Assembly (NCBI GenBank): GCA_028281325.1
Contig: JANQKC010000016.1
Span: 1 to 64,000 of the forward strand
Direction of reading: 5' to 3'
Length of the DNA: 64,000 nt
Origin: Alphaproteobacteria bacterium
GTDB taxonomy: Bacteria > Pseudomonadota > Alphaproteobacteria > UBA8366
Below are positions 42,260 through 52,077 of the stretch, one piece after another; position 1 is the stretch's first letter; every line of letters begins with the position of its first letter. The notes beneath the pieces were generated by a model. It did not search any database. It saw only the letters and a program-made list of their open reading frames with translations, and was not told the DNA's origin. Position numbers and translations under genes: made by a program.

Positions 42260-43150
42260 GTGGAGGACTATGAGAAGATTACCGTCGCTCCGGTCACGCC
42301 ATGCGTCGGCGCCGTAATCGGCGACGTGGACCTCAGCACGGCACTGGACGACCAAACGATCGCGGAGATCCACGATGTGCTGATGGCCCGGCATGTGGTG
42401 TTCTTCCGCGACCAGGCGATTTCGCCGCAACAACACGCGGATTTCGCTCGCCGGTTCGGTCCGCTCAGAAAGGCGCAGCGCGCCGCCTTCGAAGTGCTCG
42501 ACGACGTATCCGAAATGCAGGTGTTGATCAACGACCGCGAGCGACCGCCAAATGTAAACCACTATCATTCCGACGGCATTTTCCGGACCAACCCGGAATT
42601 CGGATCGATCCTGTACGGGGTGGATGTCCCGGTTGCCGGCGGCGATACGATTTTCGTCAGTCTCGCGGCCGCCTATGACGGCCTGTCGAACGGCATGAAG
42701 GACTATCTGGAAGGTCTCAGCGCCGTAAACGACTTCATGAAACTGCACGGAAGCCCGGCCAAGGCGCGCAGTTGGAAAGGCGACAACTTCGCCCGCATGG
42801 ATGCGATGCGCCAAGACAACCCGCCCGTGGAACACCCCTTGGTCCGGGTCCATCCCGTCACGGGGCGCAAGCATCTGTATCTATCCGAAAGTTTCACGAC
42901 CCATATCATCGGTGTCGATGCCGAAGAGAGCCAGCGCGTCCTGGATTTCCTGTTTCGCCACGTGGCTAAACCCGAATATCAATGCCGCTTCATGTGGCGG
43001 CGACATTCCATGGCGTTCTGGGATAACCGGGCGTCCCTTCATTACGCCGTTGCCGACTACTGGCCGGAAACCCGCCGCATGAACCGCGTCACCATCGTGA
43101 CTGACGACATCGGAGCATCCTCGGTAACGACGCTGTCGCGGCAGGCATAG
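42260..43150 (+). CDS. TauD/TfdA-family Fe(II)/2-oxoglutarate dioxygenase
   Basis: 296 aa, GTG start at 42260 with GGAGG upstream. MARHVVFFRDQAISPQQHAD near residue 45, the iron motif H-x-D in HYHSDGIF near 101, DTIFVSLAAAY, the 2-oxoglutarate region, and the distal iron His in ASLHYAVADYWPETRR with Arg residues near the C-terminus. Cytoplasmic oxygenase of the taurine or 2,4-D dioxygenase type. No sulfonate transport genes are adjacent, so the substrate is open. Confidence 0.85.
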   Translation: MEDYEKITVAPVTPCVGAVIGDVDLSTALDDQTIAEIHDVLMARHVVFFRDQAISPQQHADFARRFGPLRKAQRAAFEVLDDVSEMQVLINDRERPPNVNHYHSDGIFRTNPEFGSILYGVDVPVAGGDTIFVSLAAAYDGLSNGMKDYLEGLSAVNDFMKLHGSPAKARSWKGDNFARMDAMRQDNPPVEHPLVRVHPVTGRKHLYLSESFTTHIIGVDAEESQRVLDFLFRHVAKPEYQCRFMWRRHSMAFWDNRASLHYAVADYWPETRRMNRVTIVTDDIGASSVTTLSRQA

Positions 43151-43308
43151 GAATTTAGCCCCCACTCCGATCGCCTGGTTATGCCGCCTAGTCCCTTGAG
43201 ACTAGCCCTAAAGTTCCAACCTCAAAGGCGATTCGGTGACTCGGGTCACAGTCCCGACTTCAGCTCCCTGGTTCAATCGCTCCATCCCGAGACCGCCGGA
43301 GAGACAAG

Positions 43309-43506
43309 ATGCGGCGTGACACTCAGACATGGATCCTGGCTAACCGTCTGGTCGAAAGACACGGACCGGACGCTCTTTCCGAGGCTCGCCGCGCCGCGGA
43401 AACGCTCTGGAACGACGATGACACCGAGCCGGGACTGTCGTGCCGCGAAGTCGTCAAGGCTATGGACCTTCTCCTATCCGACGAAGGTTTCAGCGCCATT
43501 CACTAA
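43309..43506 (+). CDS. small conserved protein
   Basis: 65 aa, start ATG 43309 with GGAGAG upstream. WILANRLVERHGPDALSEAR followed by acidic residues and CREVVKAMDLLLSDEGFS; helical. The ANRLVERHG-DA pattern resembles small alphaproteobacterial proteins of the DUF6961 kind, but the match is from memory only. Lone gene. Confidence 0.55.
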   Translation: MRRDTQTWILANRLVERHGPDALSEARRAAETLWNDDDTEPGLSCREVVKAMDLLLSDEGFSAIH

Positions 43507-43769
43507 CCCGGTTTACTTGCCCAATGATCGCAACCGCGGCCTCATCCTCCGTACCGGTTCATTCATAGGCGTGAACCCTTGGGTCACCGCTTGATTGAAG
43601 CTGTTTCCCTGCCTCCACCATTCGCGCTATACAAACCGGCTTGTGACTCATAAATAGCGCTGGAAACCAGCCGGAATGCCCCTGAGGAACACCGATCGCC
43701 GTCCCCCAACATCCCGACGGCATCGCCTTAGGGAACTGGATGTCCCGGCGCGGTACGGAGGTTGAACCG

Positions 43770-44738
43770 ATGCGGCCGATGATCGAACTCGACCAACTCA
43801 CAAAACGGTTCGGCACCATTACCGCCGTCGATAACGTATCCATGACGGTCAATGCCGGCGAGGTGCTGGGATTCCTCGGTCCGAACGGCGCAGGAAAATC
43901 GACAACGATGAAGATGGTCGCCGGCTTCCTGGACCCGACCTCGGGCCGCGCGTCCGTCTGCGGACAGGACGTCGGCACGGATCCGGTCGCGGTCAAACGG
44001 CGGCTCGGATATCTACCGGAAGGCGCGCCGACATATGGCGACATGACGCCCGCGTCCTATCTCCGCTTCATCGCCGAGATTCGCGGGTTCGACGGCGCCG
44101 AGCGGCAGCGCCGCGTCGATGCGGTGGTCGAAAAGGTATCGTTGGAAGAAGTGCTGCATCAGCCGATCGAAACGCTCTCGAAAGGCTTTAAGCGTCGGGT
44201 CGGTCTCGCCCAGACGATGCTGCACGATCCTCCCGTCTTGATCATGGACGAGCCGACGGACGGACTCGACCCGAACCAGAAACGCCATGTCCGCTCCCTG
44301 ATCCGGGAGATGGCGCACGACAAGGCGATCGTCATTTCCACCCATATCCTAGAAGAGGTGCAAGCGGTCTGTTCGCGGGCGGTCATTATCGCGCGCGGCA
44401 AGATCCAAGCGGACGCACGCCCCGACGAATTGCGCGCGAAAGCGACGAACCACAATGCCGTGCTGATTATTACGACGGAAAGCGACGCCGGCCCCATCAA
44501 ATCCAAAGTCGGCGCCATGGCCGGCGTGTCCAACATCCAAACTGAGCAGAAATCGGATTCCATCGTCCATATCCGGGTTTTCCCAAAGAAGGGACAACAA
44601 ATCTCGGGGCAGATCGGCGACCTTCTGCGCGCGGAGAATCTAACCGCCCGCGAGATGTTCGTGGAGCAAGGCGCGCTTGACGATGTCTTTTGGGATATGA
44701 CCGCGGAAACGAAGCAGGGCGGAAACCGGAATGCGTAA
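43770..44738 (+). CDS. Gld-type ABC transporter ATPase
   Basis: 322 aa from ATG 43770, preferred because GGAGGTT lies 7 bases upstream. Walker A GPNGAGKST near residue 40, LSKGFKRRVGLAQTML signature, VLIMDEPTDGLDP Walker B, and H-loop STHILEEV. The extra C-terminal domain (about residues 220-320) is typical of GldA-like exporters. First gene of a four-gene operon with a permease, a GldG-like auxiliary protein and a DUF4340 protein. Such sets occur far outside gliding bacteria; the substrate is unknown. Confidence 0.85.
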   Translation: MRPMIELDQLTKRFGTITAVDNVSMTVNAGEVLGFLGPNGAGKSTTMKMVAGFLDPTSGRASVCGQDVGTDPVAVKRRLGYLPEGAPTYGDMTPASYLRFIAEIRGFDGAERQRRVDAVVEKVSLEEVLHQPIETLSKGFKRRVGLAQTMLHDPPVLIMDEPTDGLDPNQKRHVRSLIREMAHDKAIVISTHILEEVQAVCSRAVIIARGKIQADARPDELRAKATNHNAVLIITTESDAGPIKSKVGAMAGVSNIQTEQKSDSIVHIRVFPKKGQQISGQIGDLLRAENLTAREMFVEQGALDDVFWDMTAETKQGGNRNA

Positions 44739-45465
44739 CATCCGCATCATCGCCAAACGGGAGTTTGCCAGCTATTTCGGCACCCCACTCGCCTACGTTT
44801 TCATTGTCATTTTTCTGGCGCTCACCGGCTCGATGACGTTCTTTCTCGGCGCGTTCCTGTTTCGCGGCCAAGCCGACCTGCAACCGTTCTTCGTCTATCA
44901 CCCCTGGCTGTATCTTCTTCTCGTACCCGCTGTGGCGATGCGCTTGTGGTCCGAAGAACGGAAGACCGGCACGATCGAGAATCTGATGACGCTTCCGATC
45001 TCGACACATGAGGCAGTGTTGGGGAAGTTTCTCGCCGCATGGGCTTTTTGCGCGATCGCGCTGTTTCTTACTTTCCCGATCTGGATCACGGTCAACGTGC
45101 TGGGCGATCCCGACAATGGCGTCATCATGGCCAGTTACCTGGGCAGCTTGCTCATGGCCGGCGCCTTTCTCGCGATCGGCTCCTGTATGTCGGCGCTGAC
45201 CAAGAACCAGGTGATCTCATTCATCATCGCCGCGACAGCCTGTTTCCTGTTCACCATGAGCGGCTTGGACATCGTGCTGAACTTCTTCCGCGCCTGGACC
45301 CCGGACTGGTTCGTAGAGACGATCGCGTCCCTGAGCTTCCTGACGCATTTCAACGCGGTTACGCAGGGGCTAATCGAATCTCGCGATATCGTGTTCTTCG
45401 TGTCGTTGATCGCATTTTGGTTATTCGCCAATATCCTGATCGTCGACCTCAAGAAGGCAAGTTGA
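44731..45465 (+). CDS. ABC-2 permease, GldF-like
   Basis: 244 aa, overlapping the ATPase gene by 8 bases. Six membrane segments: about residues 18-42, 58-76, 103-125, 135-158, 165-185 and 218-238. RNIRIIAKREFASYFGTPLA at the start and RLWSEERKTGTIENLMTLPI around residue 75 are typical of ABC-2/GldF permeases. It forms the membrane channel partner of the ATPase. Confidence 0.85.
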   Translation: MRNIRIIAKREFASYFGTPLAYVFIVIFLALTGSMTFFLGAFLFRGQADLQPFFVYHPWLYLLLVPAVAMRLWSEERKTGTIENLMTLPISTHEAVLGKFLAAWAFCAIALFLTFPIWITVNVLGDPDNGVIMASYLGSLLMAGAFLAIGSCMSALTKNQVISFIIAATACFLFTMSGLDIVLNFFRAWTPDWFVETIASLSFLTHFNAVTQGLIESRDIVFFVSLIAFWLFANILIVDLKKAS

Positions 45466-45475
45466 GGGACGATCG

Positions 45476-47416
45476 ATGACCTGGCTGCAAAACTCTTCCA
45501 AATCCCAACGCGCCATAACAGGGCTTTGTCTCGCGCTGGTGCTTTTGTTGTCGGTGAACATCTTTTCAAACATGGTCCTCAAGCCCTACCAGCTTGACCT
45601 GACCGAGAATCGTCTGTTCACCGTCTCGTCCGGAACACAGAAAATCCTGAACAGCCTCGACGAGCCGGTGACGCTCCGCCTCTATTTCACGAAGGCGCTG
45701 GGCGAAGGAAACCCCGACAATGCGGGTCACTTCATCCGCGTGCGCGAACTGCTGGAGCGATACGTGGGTTTGGCCGACGGCAAAATCCGTCTCGAACTGT
45801 TCGACGCCGCCCCTTTTTCGGAACCCGAAGACAAAGCGATGGCATTCGGCCTTAATGGCGTTCCGTTCAACGAATCCGGCGATCTGGGCTATTTCGGCCT
45901 GGTCGGCACCAACAGCACCGATCATGTCGAGCTGATCCGCCTCTTCTCACCCGATCGGGAACACTTTCTCGAATACGACATCACGAAACTGATTTACCGA
46001 TTGGCCAACCCCGAAAAGAAATCCGTCGGTCTCATCAGCTCCCTGCCGATCGGCGGCGCCGGCGCCGTGCCCAACCAGGATGCCCCGCGCTGGCCGTTCA
46101 TCGATCAACTTCGTGAATTCTTCTCTGTCGAACCGTTACCGTCCTTCGTCGAGGAGATTCCGGAGCACATAGACGTCCTCTTGATCATCCATCCCAAGAA
46201 ACTGGACGAATACGCCCTCTACGCCATCGACCAGTTCGTGCTGAATGGCGGACGCGCCCTCGTATTTCTTGATGCGGTCGTCGAATCAACCGGCAAGATC
46301 GGCCAGCCGAATGCCAGCGGCACGCAATCGCAATTTGACCTGTTGTTGAGCAAGTGGGGCCTTGCCCTGCTACCCGAAGGCGTGGCAACCGACTTGGATG
46401 CCGCACGGCGGATCCGCGTCCAGCACGAAGGCCGGATCGCGGTGGCGGACTATGTAGCCTGGCTGACGCTCGGCCCGGACAATTTCGATCCGGCCGACGT
46501 CGTGACGAGCGATATCGGCCGGCTCAACATGGGAACCCCAGGCGTCTTGTTGGAACTGCCCGACAGCGACGTCACCGTAACGCCATTGGTGACGACTGGG
46601 CCACGGTCCATGGCGGTCAACTCGCGACAGTTCTTCGGACGCCCCGACGTCGTTGGATTGTTCCGCGGCTTCAAACCGAGTAACGAAAGACTGACCCTTG
46701 TCGCCCGCGCGACCGGCAACGCAAAGTCCGCCTTCCCCGCCGGCGGACCAAGCATCAGGATCACCGCGCCAACCGACGACCGAGCGGCCACGCCCGACAA
46801 CGACACGCAGCGCCCCCACCTCACCGAGGCCCGCGTGCCGATCAATACGATTGTCGTCAGCGATGTCGATATGCTGCATGACGAGTTCTGGGCCGATATC
46901 GGCGAGGAAGGCGGCCGAAAAACCCTCGTGCCAAACGCCAACAATGTCGATTTCGTGATCAACGCGCTGGACAACCTGACGGGCAGTAGCGCCCTGATCG
47001 AACTGCGGGGGCGCACGCAATCGAGCCGGCCATTCCATCTGATTCAACGAATCCGGCAGAATGCCGAACAGCAGTTCCGCCAAAAAGAACGTCTGCTGCA
47101 AGAACGATTGGCGAAAGCCCGAGCCGAAATGGAATCGCTCACCGCAGGTGGCGCCGGCGACGGGCAACTAACCTTATCGCTGGAACAACGGGAGCGCATT
47201 GACGCATTTCGCAAAGAAATGATTCAAACCCGAAGGGAACTGCGCGACGTTCAACGCGCCCTGCGAACAGATTTGGAACGGTTGGACAGCTGGCTGAAAT
47301 TCATCAATATCGGCGCCGTACCGATCCTACTCATCCTCGGCGCGGTTATCGTCGGGTTCTGGCGGCGGCGGCGCAGCCGCAAAACCGCCAAGCTTCAGGA
47401 AAAGGCAGCAGCGTAG
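45476..47416 (+). CDS. GldG-like ABC transporter auxiliary protein
   Basis: 646 aa. N-terminal membrane segment (about residues 15-35), then YQLDLTENRLFTVSSGTQKI and LDEPVTLRLYFTKALGEG, typical of the ABC_transp_aux/GldG family. A periplasmic alpha/beta domain with IDQFVLNGGRALVFLDAVVE follows, a predicted coiled coil near 525-600, and a C-terminal membrane segment with a basic tail. Fused GldG type with both anchors. It sits between the permease and DUF4340 genes without gaps, consistent with one complex. Confidence 0.8.
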   Translation: MTWLQNSSKSQRAITGLCLALVLLLSVNIFSNMVLKPYQLDLTENRLFTVSSGTQKILNSLDEPVTLRLYFTKALGEGNPDNAGHFIRVRELLERYVGLADGKIRLELFDAAPFSEPEDKAMAFGLNGVPFNESGDLGYFGLVGTNSTDHVELIRLFSPDREHFLEYDITKLIYRLANPEKKSVGLISSLPIGGAGAVPNQDAPRWPFIDQLREFFSVEPLPSFVEEIPEHIDVLLIIHPKKLDEYALYAIDQFVLNGGRALVFLDAVVESTGKIGQPNASGTQSQFDLLLSKWGLALLPEGVATDLDAARRIRVQHEGRIAVADYVAWLTLGPDNFDPADVVTSDIGRLNMGTPGVLLELPDSDVTVTPLVTTGPRSMAVNSRQFFGRPDVVGLFRGFKPSNERLTLVARATGNAKSAFPAGGPSIRITAPTDDRAATPDNDTQRPHLTEARVPINTIVVSDVDMLHDEFWADIGEEGGRKTLVPNANNVDFVINALDNLTGSSALIELRGRTQSSRPFHLIQRIRQNAEQQFRQKERLLQERLAKARAEMESLTAGGAGDGQLTLSLEQRERIDAFRKEMIQTRRELRDVQRALRTDLERLDSWLKFINIGAVPILLILGAVIVGFWRRRRSRKTAKLQEKAAA

Positions 47417-48478
47417 ATGAGCGCACGCGCGTTAAAGATTCTGGCGATCTGCACATTGATCGGCGTACTCGCCGCCGGTTGGGCCGTGCGATTGGAATGG
47501 GCCAGTTGGGGCGGGCAGGAATACGGGAATAAGATCTTCCCCGATTTAGCCGCAGAGATTGAATCGGTCGACCGCCTCGTCGTGGAAAGCCGCCACGGCC
47601 GAATGACCGTTAAGCGGACGGCGGCGGGATGGGTTCTTGCGGAGAGCGACAACCACCCGGTGCAGAACAAAGTCGTTCAAAAAACTCTGTTCGGTTTGTC
47701 GGAATTGCGCAAAGTGGAACCGAAAACTCAGAAGAAAGAACGGTACAGCCGTCTCGCGCTTCAATACCCGACCGTCAAGAACGCAGAGTCCAAACGCGTC
47801 CAGGTGTTCGACAAAGATCAGAAGCCCCTGGCCGACATCTTGGTCGGCAACGAGAACCTGTTGCTTCAGGTGATCCGGGAAGGCGGCCTCTACATTCGCA
47901 AGCCCGGCGAGGCGCAGACCTGGCTCGCCGGCGGCGATCTCACGGTCAGCGGCGAACCGAAGGATTGGCTCGCCGGCCCGATCATCGATATTCCGAAAGG
48001 CCGGATCGCCAAGGCAATCGTCACGCACCCCCTCGGCGACACGATGGTGGTGGTTAAGGATACCGAGGCGAAACGGGGCTTCTCCCTCGAAGGGCTCGGC
48101 CCCGATGAAAAATTGATCAGCGACTTCTATCCCAGCGATATCGGCCGTGCGCTCGCCGACCTCGAGATGATCGACGCCCGACGGTACCGGCCCGGCCAAT
48201 TCCCTAAGGGGGCGATCATCCGCGCCGAGTTCCTGACGATCGACGGCTTGGTGGTGCGTCTCGAGATGGCGCGGCAGGATGGTGCGGACTGGATACGGAT
48301 CGCCAGCGTGACGGTGTCACCCGATCGCGCAACGCGATCCGCGGCAGGCATCGCGGAGGAAGCGGCCGCCATTCGTAAATCCACCGACGGCTGGGTTTAC
48401 AGCGTACCGGAGTTTGAGTCGGTTCATCTCAAGAGAAATCGCGCCGCCATCGTCGAACGCAAGGAACAAGGCTCCTAA
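47417..48478 (+). CDS. DUF4340-domain protein of the Gld-type operon
   Basis: 353 aa starting directly after the GldG-like stop codon. N-terminal membrane anchor (about residues 7-25), then the DUF4340 pattern: VDRLVVESRHGRMTVKRTAA with GWVLAESDNHPVQNKVVQKT, LRKVEPKTQKKERYSRLALQ, and ADILVGNENLL. It projects into the periplasm. DUF4340 proteins commonly follow GldG in such operons; their role is unknown, possibly substrate handling. Confidence 0.8.
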   Translation: MSARALKILAICTLIGVLAAGWAVRLEWASWGGQEYGNKIFPDLAAEIESVDRLVVESRHGRMTVKRTAAGWVLAESDNHPVQNKVVQKTLFGLSELRKVEPKTQKKERYSRLALQYPTVKNAESKRVQVFDKDQKPLADILVGNENLLLQVIREGGLYIRKPGEAQTWLAGGDLTVSGEPKDWLAGPIIDIPKGRIAKAIVTHPLGDTMVVVKDTEAKRGFSLEGLGPDEKLISDFYPSDIGRALADLEMIDARRYRPGQFPKGAIIRAEFLTIDGLVVRLEMARQDGADWIRIASVTVSPDRATRSAAGIAEEAAAIRKSTDGWVYSVPEFESVHLKRNRAAIVERKEQGS

Positions 48479-48501
48479 CCGGAAGCGCGGTTTGCCGCCC
48501 G

Positions 48502-50310
48502 TCATTTTTTTGCGCGCGATGCGGTTTTCTTCAATTGCTTCGTAATGACGCCATCGACCTGCGATTCCGGAAGCCCAACCACCACCGTTTCCCCAACCGC
48601 ATACAGCATGCACACCCGCGCGTACTGGCGGCACCGCTTCATAGCGTGATGAACGGCATCGCGGGCATGCTGGGCAGCCTCGGTCTGCGCCCATGCGCCG
48701 TTCATCGCCACGGCGAACGCTTTAGGGCCGGCTGAATTTTGGTATTCACGGAACCGCTCGGCGGTATTCCCGTTCAAGAGGTTGTGCCGCAGCCAATCCC
48801 GGCGGAATTCCTCCACCTTCCGGCTCGCCGGCGCGTCGAGCGCCGCAAGCAGCTGTTTGCGGCGGTTCGCGGCTTCGGCATGGCCATGCAGCTCCGCGAG
48901 CGAGTACCAGAGATTCGCCCGGCCCCGATCATCTGCGACACCGGTGCCAACCTCATGCGCCAGTCCAAGTGCGTATTGCGACAATGCGTACCCTTTGAGA
49001 GCCGACCGCTCGAACCAATACGCCGCCTGCTCCGGATCCCGGGGCACGCCGCGACCGTCCCGATACAGGACGGCGAGGTTATATTCAGCCCGCTCGTAAT
49101 TCTGTTCGGCGGCTTTGCGATACCACTCCGACGCCGCCGCGGGGTTCTGCGGTACGCCCCAGCCGTTTTCATACATTTCCCCAAGATGGAAACGGCCCGC
49201 TACATCGCCTTGCGTCGCAGCCGCCGTCAGCAGACGCACGGCCTCGTCCGGATTTCGGGTCACGCCGCGGCCGTCCCGATACATCATACCCAACCGGTAC
49301 TGCGCCCAAGGATGCTTCTCTTCGGCGGCGCGGCGATACCAGGTCAGGGCTTGCCCGAAATTCTGCGCTACGCCAAGCCCCTGTTCATGAAGATATCCGA
49401 GCGCCGCCTGCCCTGCCGGCAGATCGTCGTTCGCGGCAAGACGAAACCAACGCGCCGCTTCGCCATGATCGCGTTGGACCTCTTCACCTTCGTAGAACAT
49501 CAAGCCCAGCCGCATCCGCGCGTCCGCATCGCCCCGTTCCGCCGCATGACGATAGACGTCGATCGAATGATCTCCGGATCGGCTCGGCGCGACTCCGACA
49601 TCCGTCACAGGCCCCAAACTATGCAGCACGACGCCGCCTTCTTTGTCCGGAACAGCGACCATCAGAAAAAGAACGACAATGGCGGTGGCGGCGCTAAGAC
49701 CGGTGAACGCCGCGCGAACCGGCCGAGCCGGCTTTCGCCGAGACGGCTCCGGGCGCCACAGCGACCGCAGATAGTACGGCAACGATGCTTCGATCGCGGC
49801 CAACACATCCCAGCTTTCGGCTTCTATATCGACCAGGCTTATCCGGAGGCTGCCCGGTTTCATGGCCGTATCGAACCGACTGAGGAAGGCTCTCCACCGC
49901 GGGACTTCTACGGCGTCCAGACCGCTAAACGCCTTCCATGGATCAAGAATGATATTGCCGCGCGGATCCGTCCGCACCTGGACGATGTCGGTCCATGGAA
50001 TGACGCCCGTGCTCAGCCGGCGGTCCCATATGCCGCGTCGCCCGACCGCAATAATGGGTTGGCGCAACTGCAACCGCTGATGGGCGATGTAGGCGGCCCA
50101 ACCAGCAAGTCCGATAAAGGCCACAAGAGACAAGATCGCGAAGAACGGTAGATTCAAAAAAACGATCGCAAGCGCCGAAAATAGCCCGAGGCCGAAACAT
50201 AACGACAGGCGCTTTCCATAGAATCGCGTGTCCAAATCGAAACGACAGCGAATGCGCTTCGTGTCGCTGACGCCAGCCAATCTCTTTCGTAGTTTCGTGT
50301 TCACGGCCAA
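48502..50310 (-). CDS. Sel1-repeat protein with N-terminal membrane/PH-like domain
   Basis: 602 aa. Two N-terminal membrane helices (about residues 33-72), a PH-like block with AVGRRGIWDRRLSTGVIPWT around 85, another membrane segment near 205-225, then about seven Sel1 repeats from 250 to 480 (RLGLMFYEGEEVQRDHGEA, ALGYLHEQGLGVAQNFGQA and so on). The repeat array should be periplasmic and bind partner proteins. The G-I/V-x-DRR-IPW motif also occurs in the 52070-52840 protein. Convergent with the Gld-type operon. Confidence 0.8.
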   Translation of the reverse strand: MAVNTKLRKRLAGVSDTKRIRCRFDLDTRFYGKRLSLCFGLGLFSALAIVFLNLPFFAILSLVAFIGLAGWAAYIAHQRLQLRQPIIAVGRRGIWDRRLSTGVIPWTDIVQVRTDPRGNIILDPWKAFSGLDAVEVPRWRAFLSRFDTAMKPGSLRISLVDIEAESWDVLAAIEASLPYYLRSLWRPEPSRRKPARPVRAAFTGLSAATAIVVLFLMVAVPDKEGGVVLHSLGPVTDVGVAPSRSGDHSIDVYRHAAERGDADARMRLGLMFYEGEEVQRDHGEAARWFRLAANDDLPAGQAALGYLHEQGLGVAQNFGQALTWYRRAAEEKHPWAQYRLGMMYRDGRGVTRNPDEAVRLLTAAATQGDVAGRFHLGEMYENGWGVPQNPAAASEWYRKAAEQNYERAEYNLAVLYRDGRGVPRDPEQAAYWFERSALKGYALSQYALGLAHEVGTGVADDRGRANLWYSLAELHGHAEAANRRKQLLAALDAPASRKVEEFRRDWLRHNLLNGNTAERFREYQNSAGPKAFAVAMNGAWAQTEAAQHARDAVHHAMKRCRQYARVCMLYAVGETVVVGLPESQVDGVITKQLKKTASRAKK

Positions 50311-50657
50311 CCCCCTCCGTTCAAGCCGTTCACCCTCTGCCCACCAACGCTATTCAGCGTTTGCGAAAACCAAATAATCTAACCAACTTAACTGTATTTT
50401 AATAAAGTTATGGTTAAAATAATTATAATATTAATCATCATCTATAGTCCGATTATGCAAATATGAACTCAACATTTCAACAAATATATATTCTATTTCG
50501 GCCATCTATTTAGACATTTTTCGCCGTAATTGTTTACAGTCCTTGATGGTAGAGCTGGAATAAAGAATTCGTTGCATCTTGTCTTGCGCTGATCCGTCAA
50601 ATGCGCCGACCGCGAGCCCATGACTCTTCGAGAACCCGGCATCCAGGGTAAATCCGC
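50311..50657. other. AT-rich divergent promoter region
   Basis: About 350 bases between the Sel1 gene and the DUF2628 gene. The left half (50370-50540) is strongly AT-rich, with TAATAAAGTTATGG- and TATAAT-like tracts suitable for promoters in both directions. No gene or hairpin terminator seen. Confidence 0.45.
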
Positions 50658-51209
50658 ATGAACCACCCCAGCGCGACGACAATCAACACGGATGTACCCG
50701 AGGACGCCACCGAAAGCAGTGGTTCCCATCGGGAGATTTTGCATTTCGTGGGCCCGCGGGCAGCGGCCTATACCGTCGTCACGCCCGGTACCGCACGACA
50801 GGATGAGGGGACGGCATCACGCTCTTCCCGCGCATGGTCAACGGGTTGGCATTGGCCGGCCTTTCTCTGGACGGTGCCTTGGATGTTCTACCGAAAAATG
50901 TATTCCGGCGGCATCATTCTCATCGTTCTGCCTGTCTTTCTCGATCACATACTGCCGGGCGCCCTGTTTCTCGGATCAGGCTTTCTGATTGCGGTCGCCT
51001 GCGGCCTGTTCGCCAGAACCTGGTATGCGGAGCATGCCGACCGGCGAATCGAAAAAGCATACCGGGAGTTTGAGGATCCGAACGTCCGCCTAGCCTATAT
51101 CGAACACGCTGGCGGCGTATCGGTCGCCGGCGCGGTATTCGGATTTCTCACACAGGTCGCCACGCTTTCCGTCGTCATCCTCGATCTCTTGCCGATCGAA
51201 CGCCTGTGA
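50658..51209 (+). CDS. DUF2628-domain membrane protein
   Basis: 183 aa. Soluble, Thr/Ser-rich N-terminal 65 residues, then WHWPAFLWTVPWMFYRKMYS, the hallmark of DUF2628, followed by two membrane segments (about residues 90-120), a charged helix (YAEHADRRIEKAYREFED) and a third segment near 158-178. Inner-membrane protein of unknown role. Followed by PrsW and the PH-like gene; the three may form one membrane-stress unit. Confidence 0.75.
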   Translation: MNHPSATTINTDVPEDATESSGSHREILHFVGPRAAAYTVVTPGTARQDEGTASRSSRAWSTGWHWPAFLWTVPWMFYRKMYSGGIILIVLPVFLDHILPGALFLGSGFLIAVACGLFARTWYAEHADRRIEKAYREFEDPNVRLAYIEHAGGVSVAGAVFGFLTQVATLSVVILDLLPIERL

Positions 51210-51261
51210 TGCCGACATCTCACGCCTTCATAGCTGTCGGATCAACCCGGGCGATTCAGAA

Positions 51262-52077
51262 ATGATTTTCCTGGATGGCTTGCATCTGCGCTTGCTCGCC
51301 GCGATGTCCGCCATCGCTCCGGCGCTAGCTCTCCTGCTCTATTTCACGGTTAGCGCATCTTGGCGCCACCTGCGCGAGTCGATCTGGATAGGCTTCGGGT
51401 TGGGATTCGCGGCGGCGATTCCCATCGCCGGCATAGCCGGCCTCTACACGCCCTTTATTGAGGACATCGAGTCAATCCACCTGCATGCTCTCGCCGTGGC
51501 GTTTCTCAGCGCAGCGGTCCCCGAGGAGGTCGGCAAATTCCTCGTGGTTTTCTATTTCATGCTGCGGCACGAGGATCTGCGGCGGCCGCTTGACGCGCTG
51601 GTTCTGTCGGTCATGGTTTCGCTCGGGTTCGCGACGATCGAAAACGTCTACTATGTCTTCGGTGCCGAAAACTGGACCGAAACAGCAATGTTGCGGGCGG
51701 TAACGGCCGTTCCCATGCATGCAACCGTCGGGCTCATCATGGGGTTCTTCGCCGCGCGGTTCGTCACACCGCAAGGCGCCACACGACACGACTTTCCCGC
51801 AATGTTGATCGTCCCGACCGTGCTGCACGGCCTGTACAACTATCCGGTCTTCGCGGTTCAGCGGAGCTTGGCAGTCGATCCATCCCAAGACGGAACCGCA
51901 TTGGTGCAGTTCCAAATCGTTTTCGTCCTCGCCATCCTCGCGGCCGCCTTAACGGCAGTTTGGGGCGTTCGTACCCTCCTCGCAGACCCGCGGTCATCGA
52001 TGCCGATCCCGTTTCCGCGGGGCCGTCGAATGCGGGCCACCACGGCACGGCCGATCGATTTGGATCAGCATGGTTAA
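51262..52077 (+). CDS. PrsW-family intramembrane metalloprotease-like protein
   Basis: 271 aa with about seven or eight membrane segments. The three family motifs are present: AAVPEEVGKF with the Glu pair (about residues 89-98), VPMHATVG (about 152), and LHGLYNYP (about 193), which together make the metal-binding site of PrsW/CPBP-type proteases. PrsW cleaves anti-sigma factors in Bacillus; the substrate here is unknown. The 3' end overlaps the next gene by 8 bases. Confidence 0.8.
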   Translation: MIFLDGLHLRLLAAMSAIAPALALLLYFTVSASWRHLRESIWIGFGLGFAAAIPIAGIAGLYTPFIEDIESIHLHALAVAFLSAAVPEEVGKFLVVFYFMLRHEDLRRPLDALVLSVMVSLGFATIENVYYVFGAENWTETAMLRAVTAVPMHATVGLIMGFFAARFVTPQGATRHDFPAMLIVPTVLHGLYNYPVFAVQRSLAVDPSQDGTALVQFQIVFVLAILAAALTAVWGVRTLLADPRSSMPIPFPRGRRMRATTARPIDLDQHG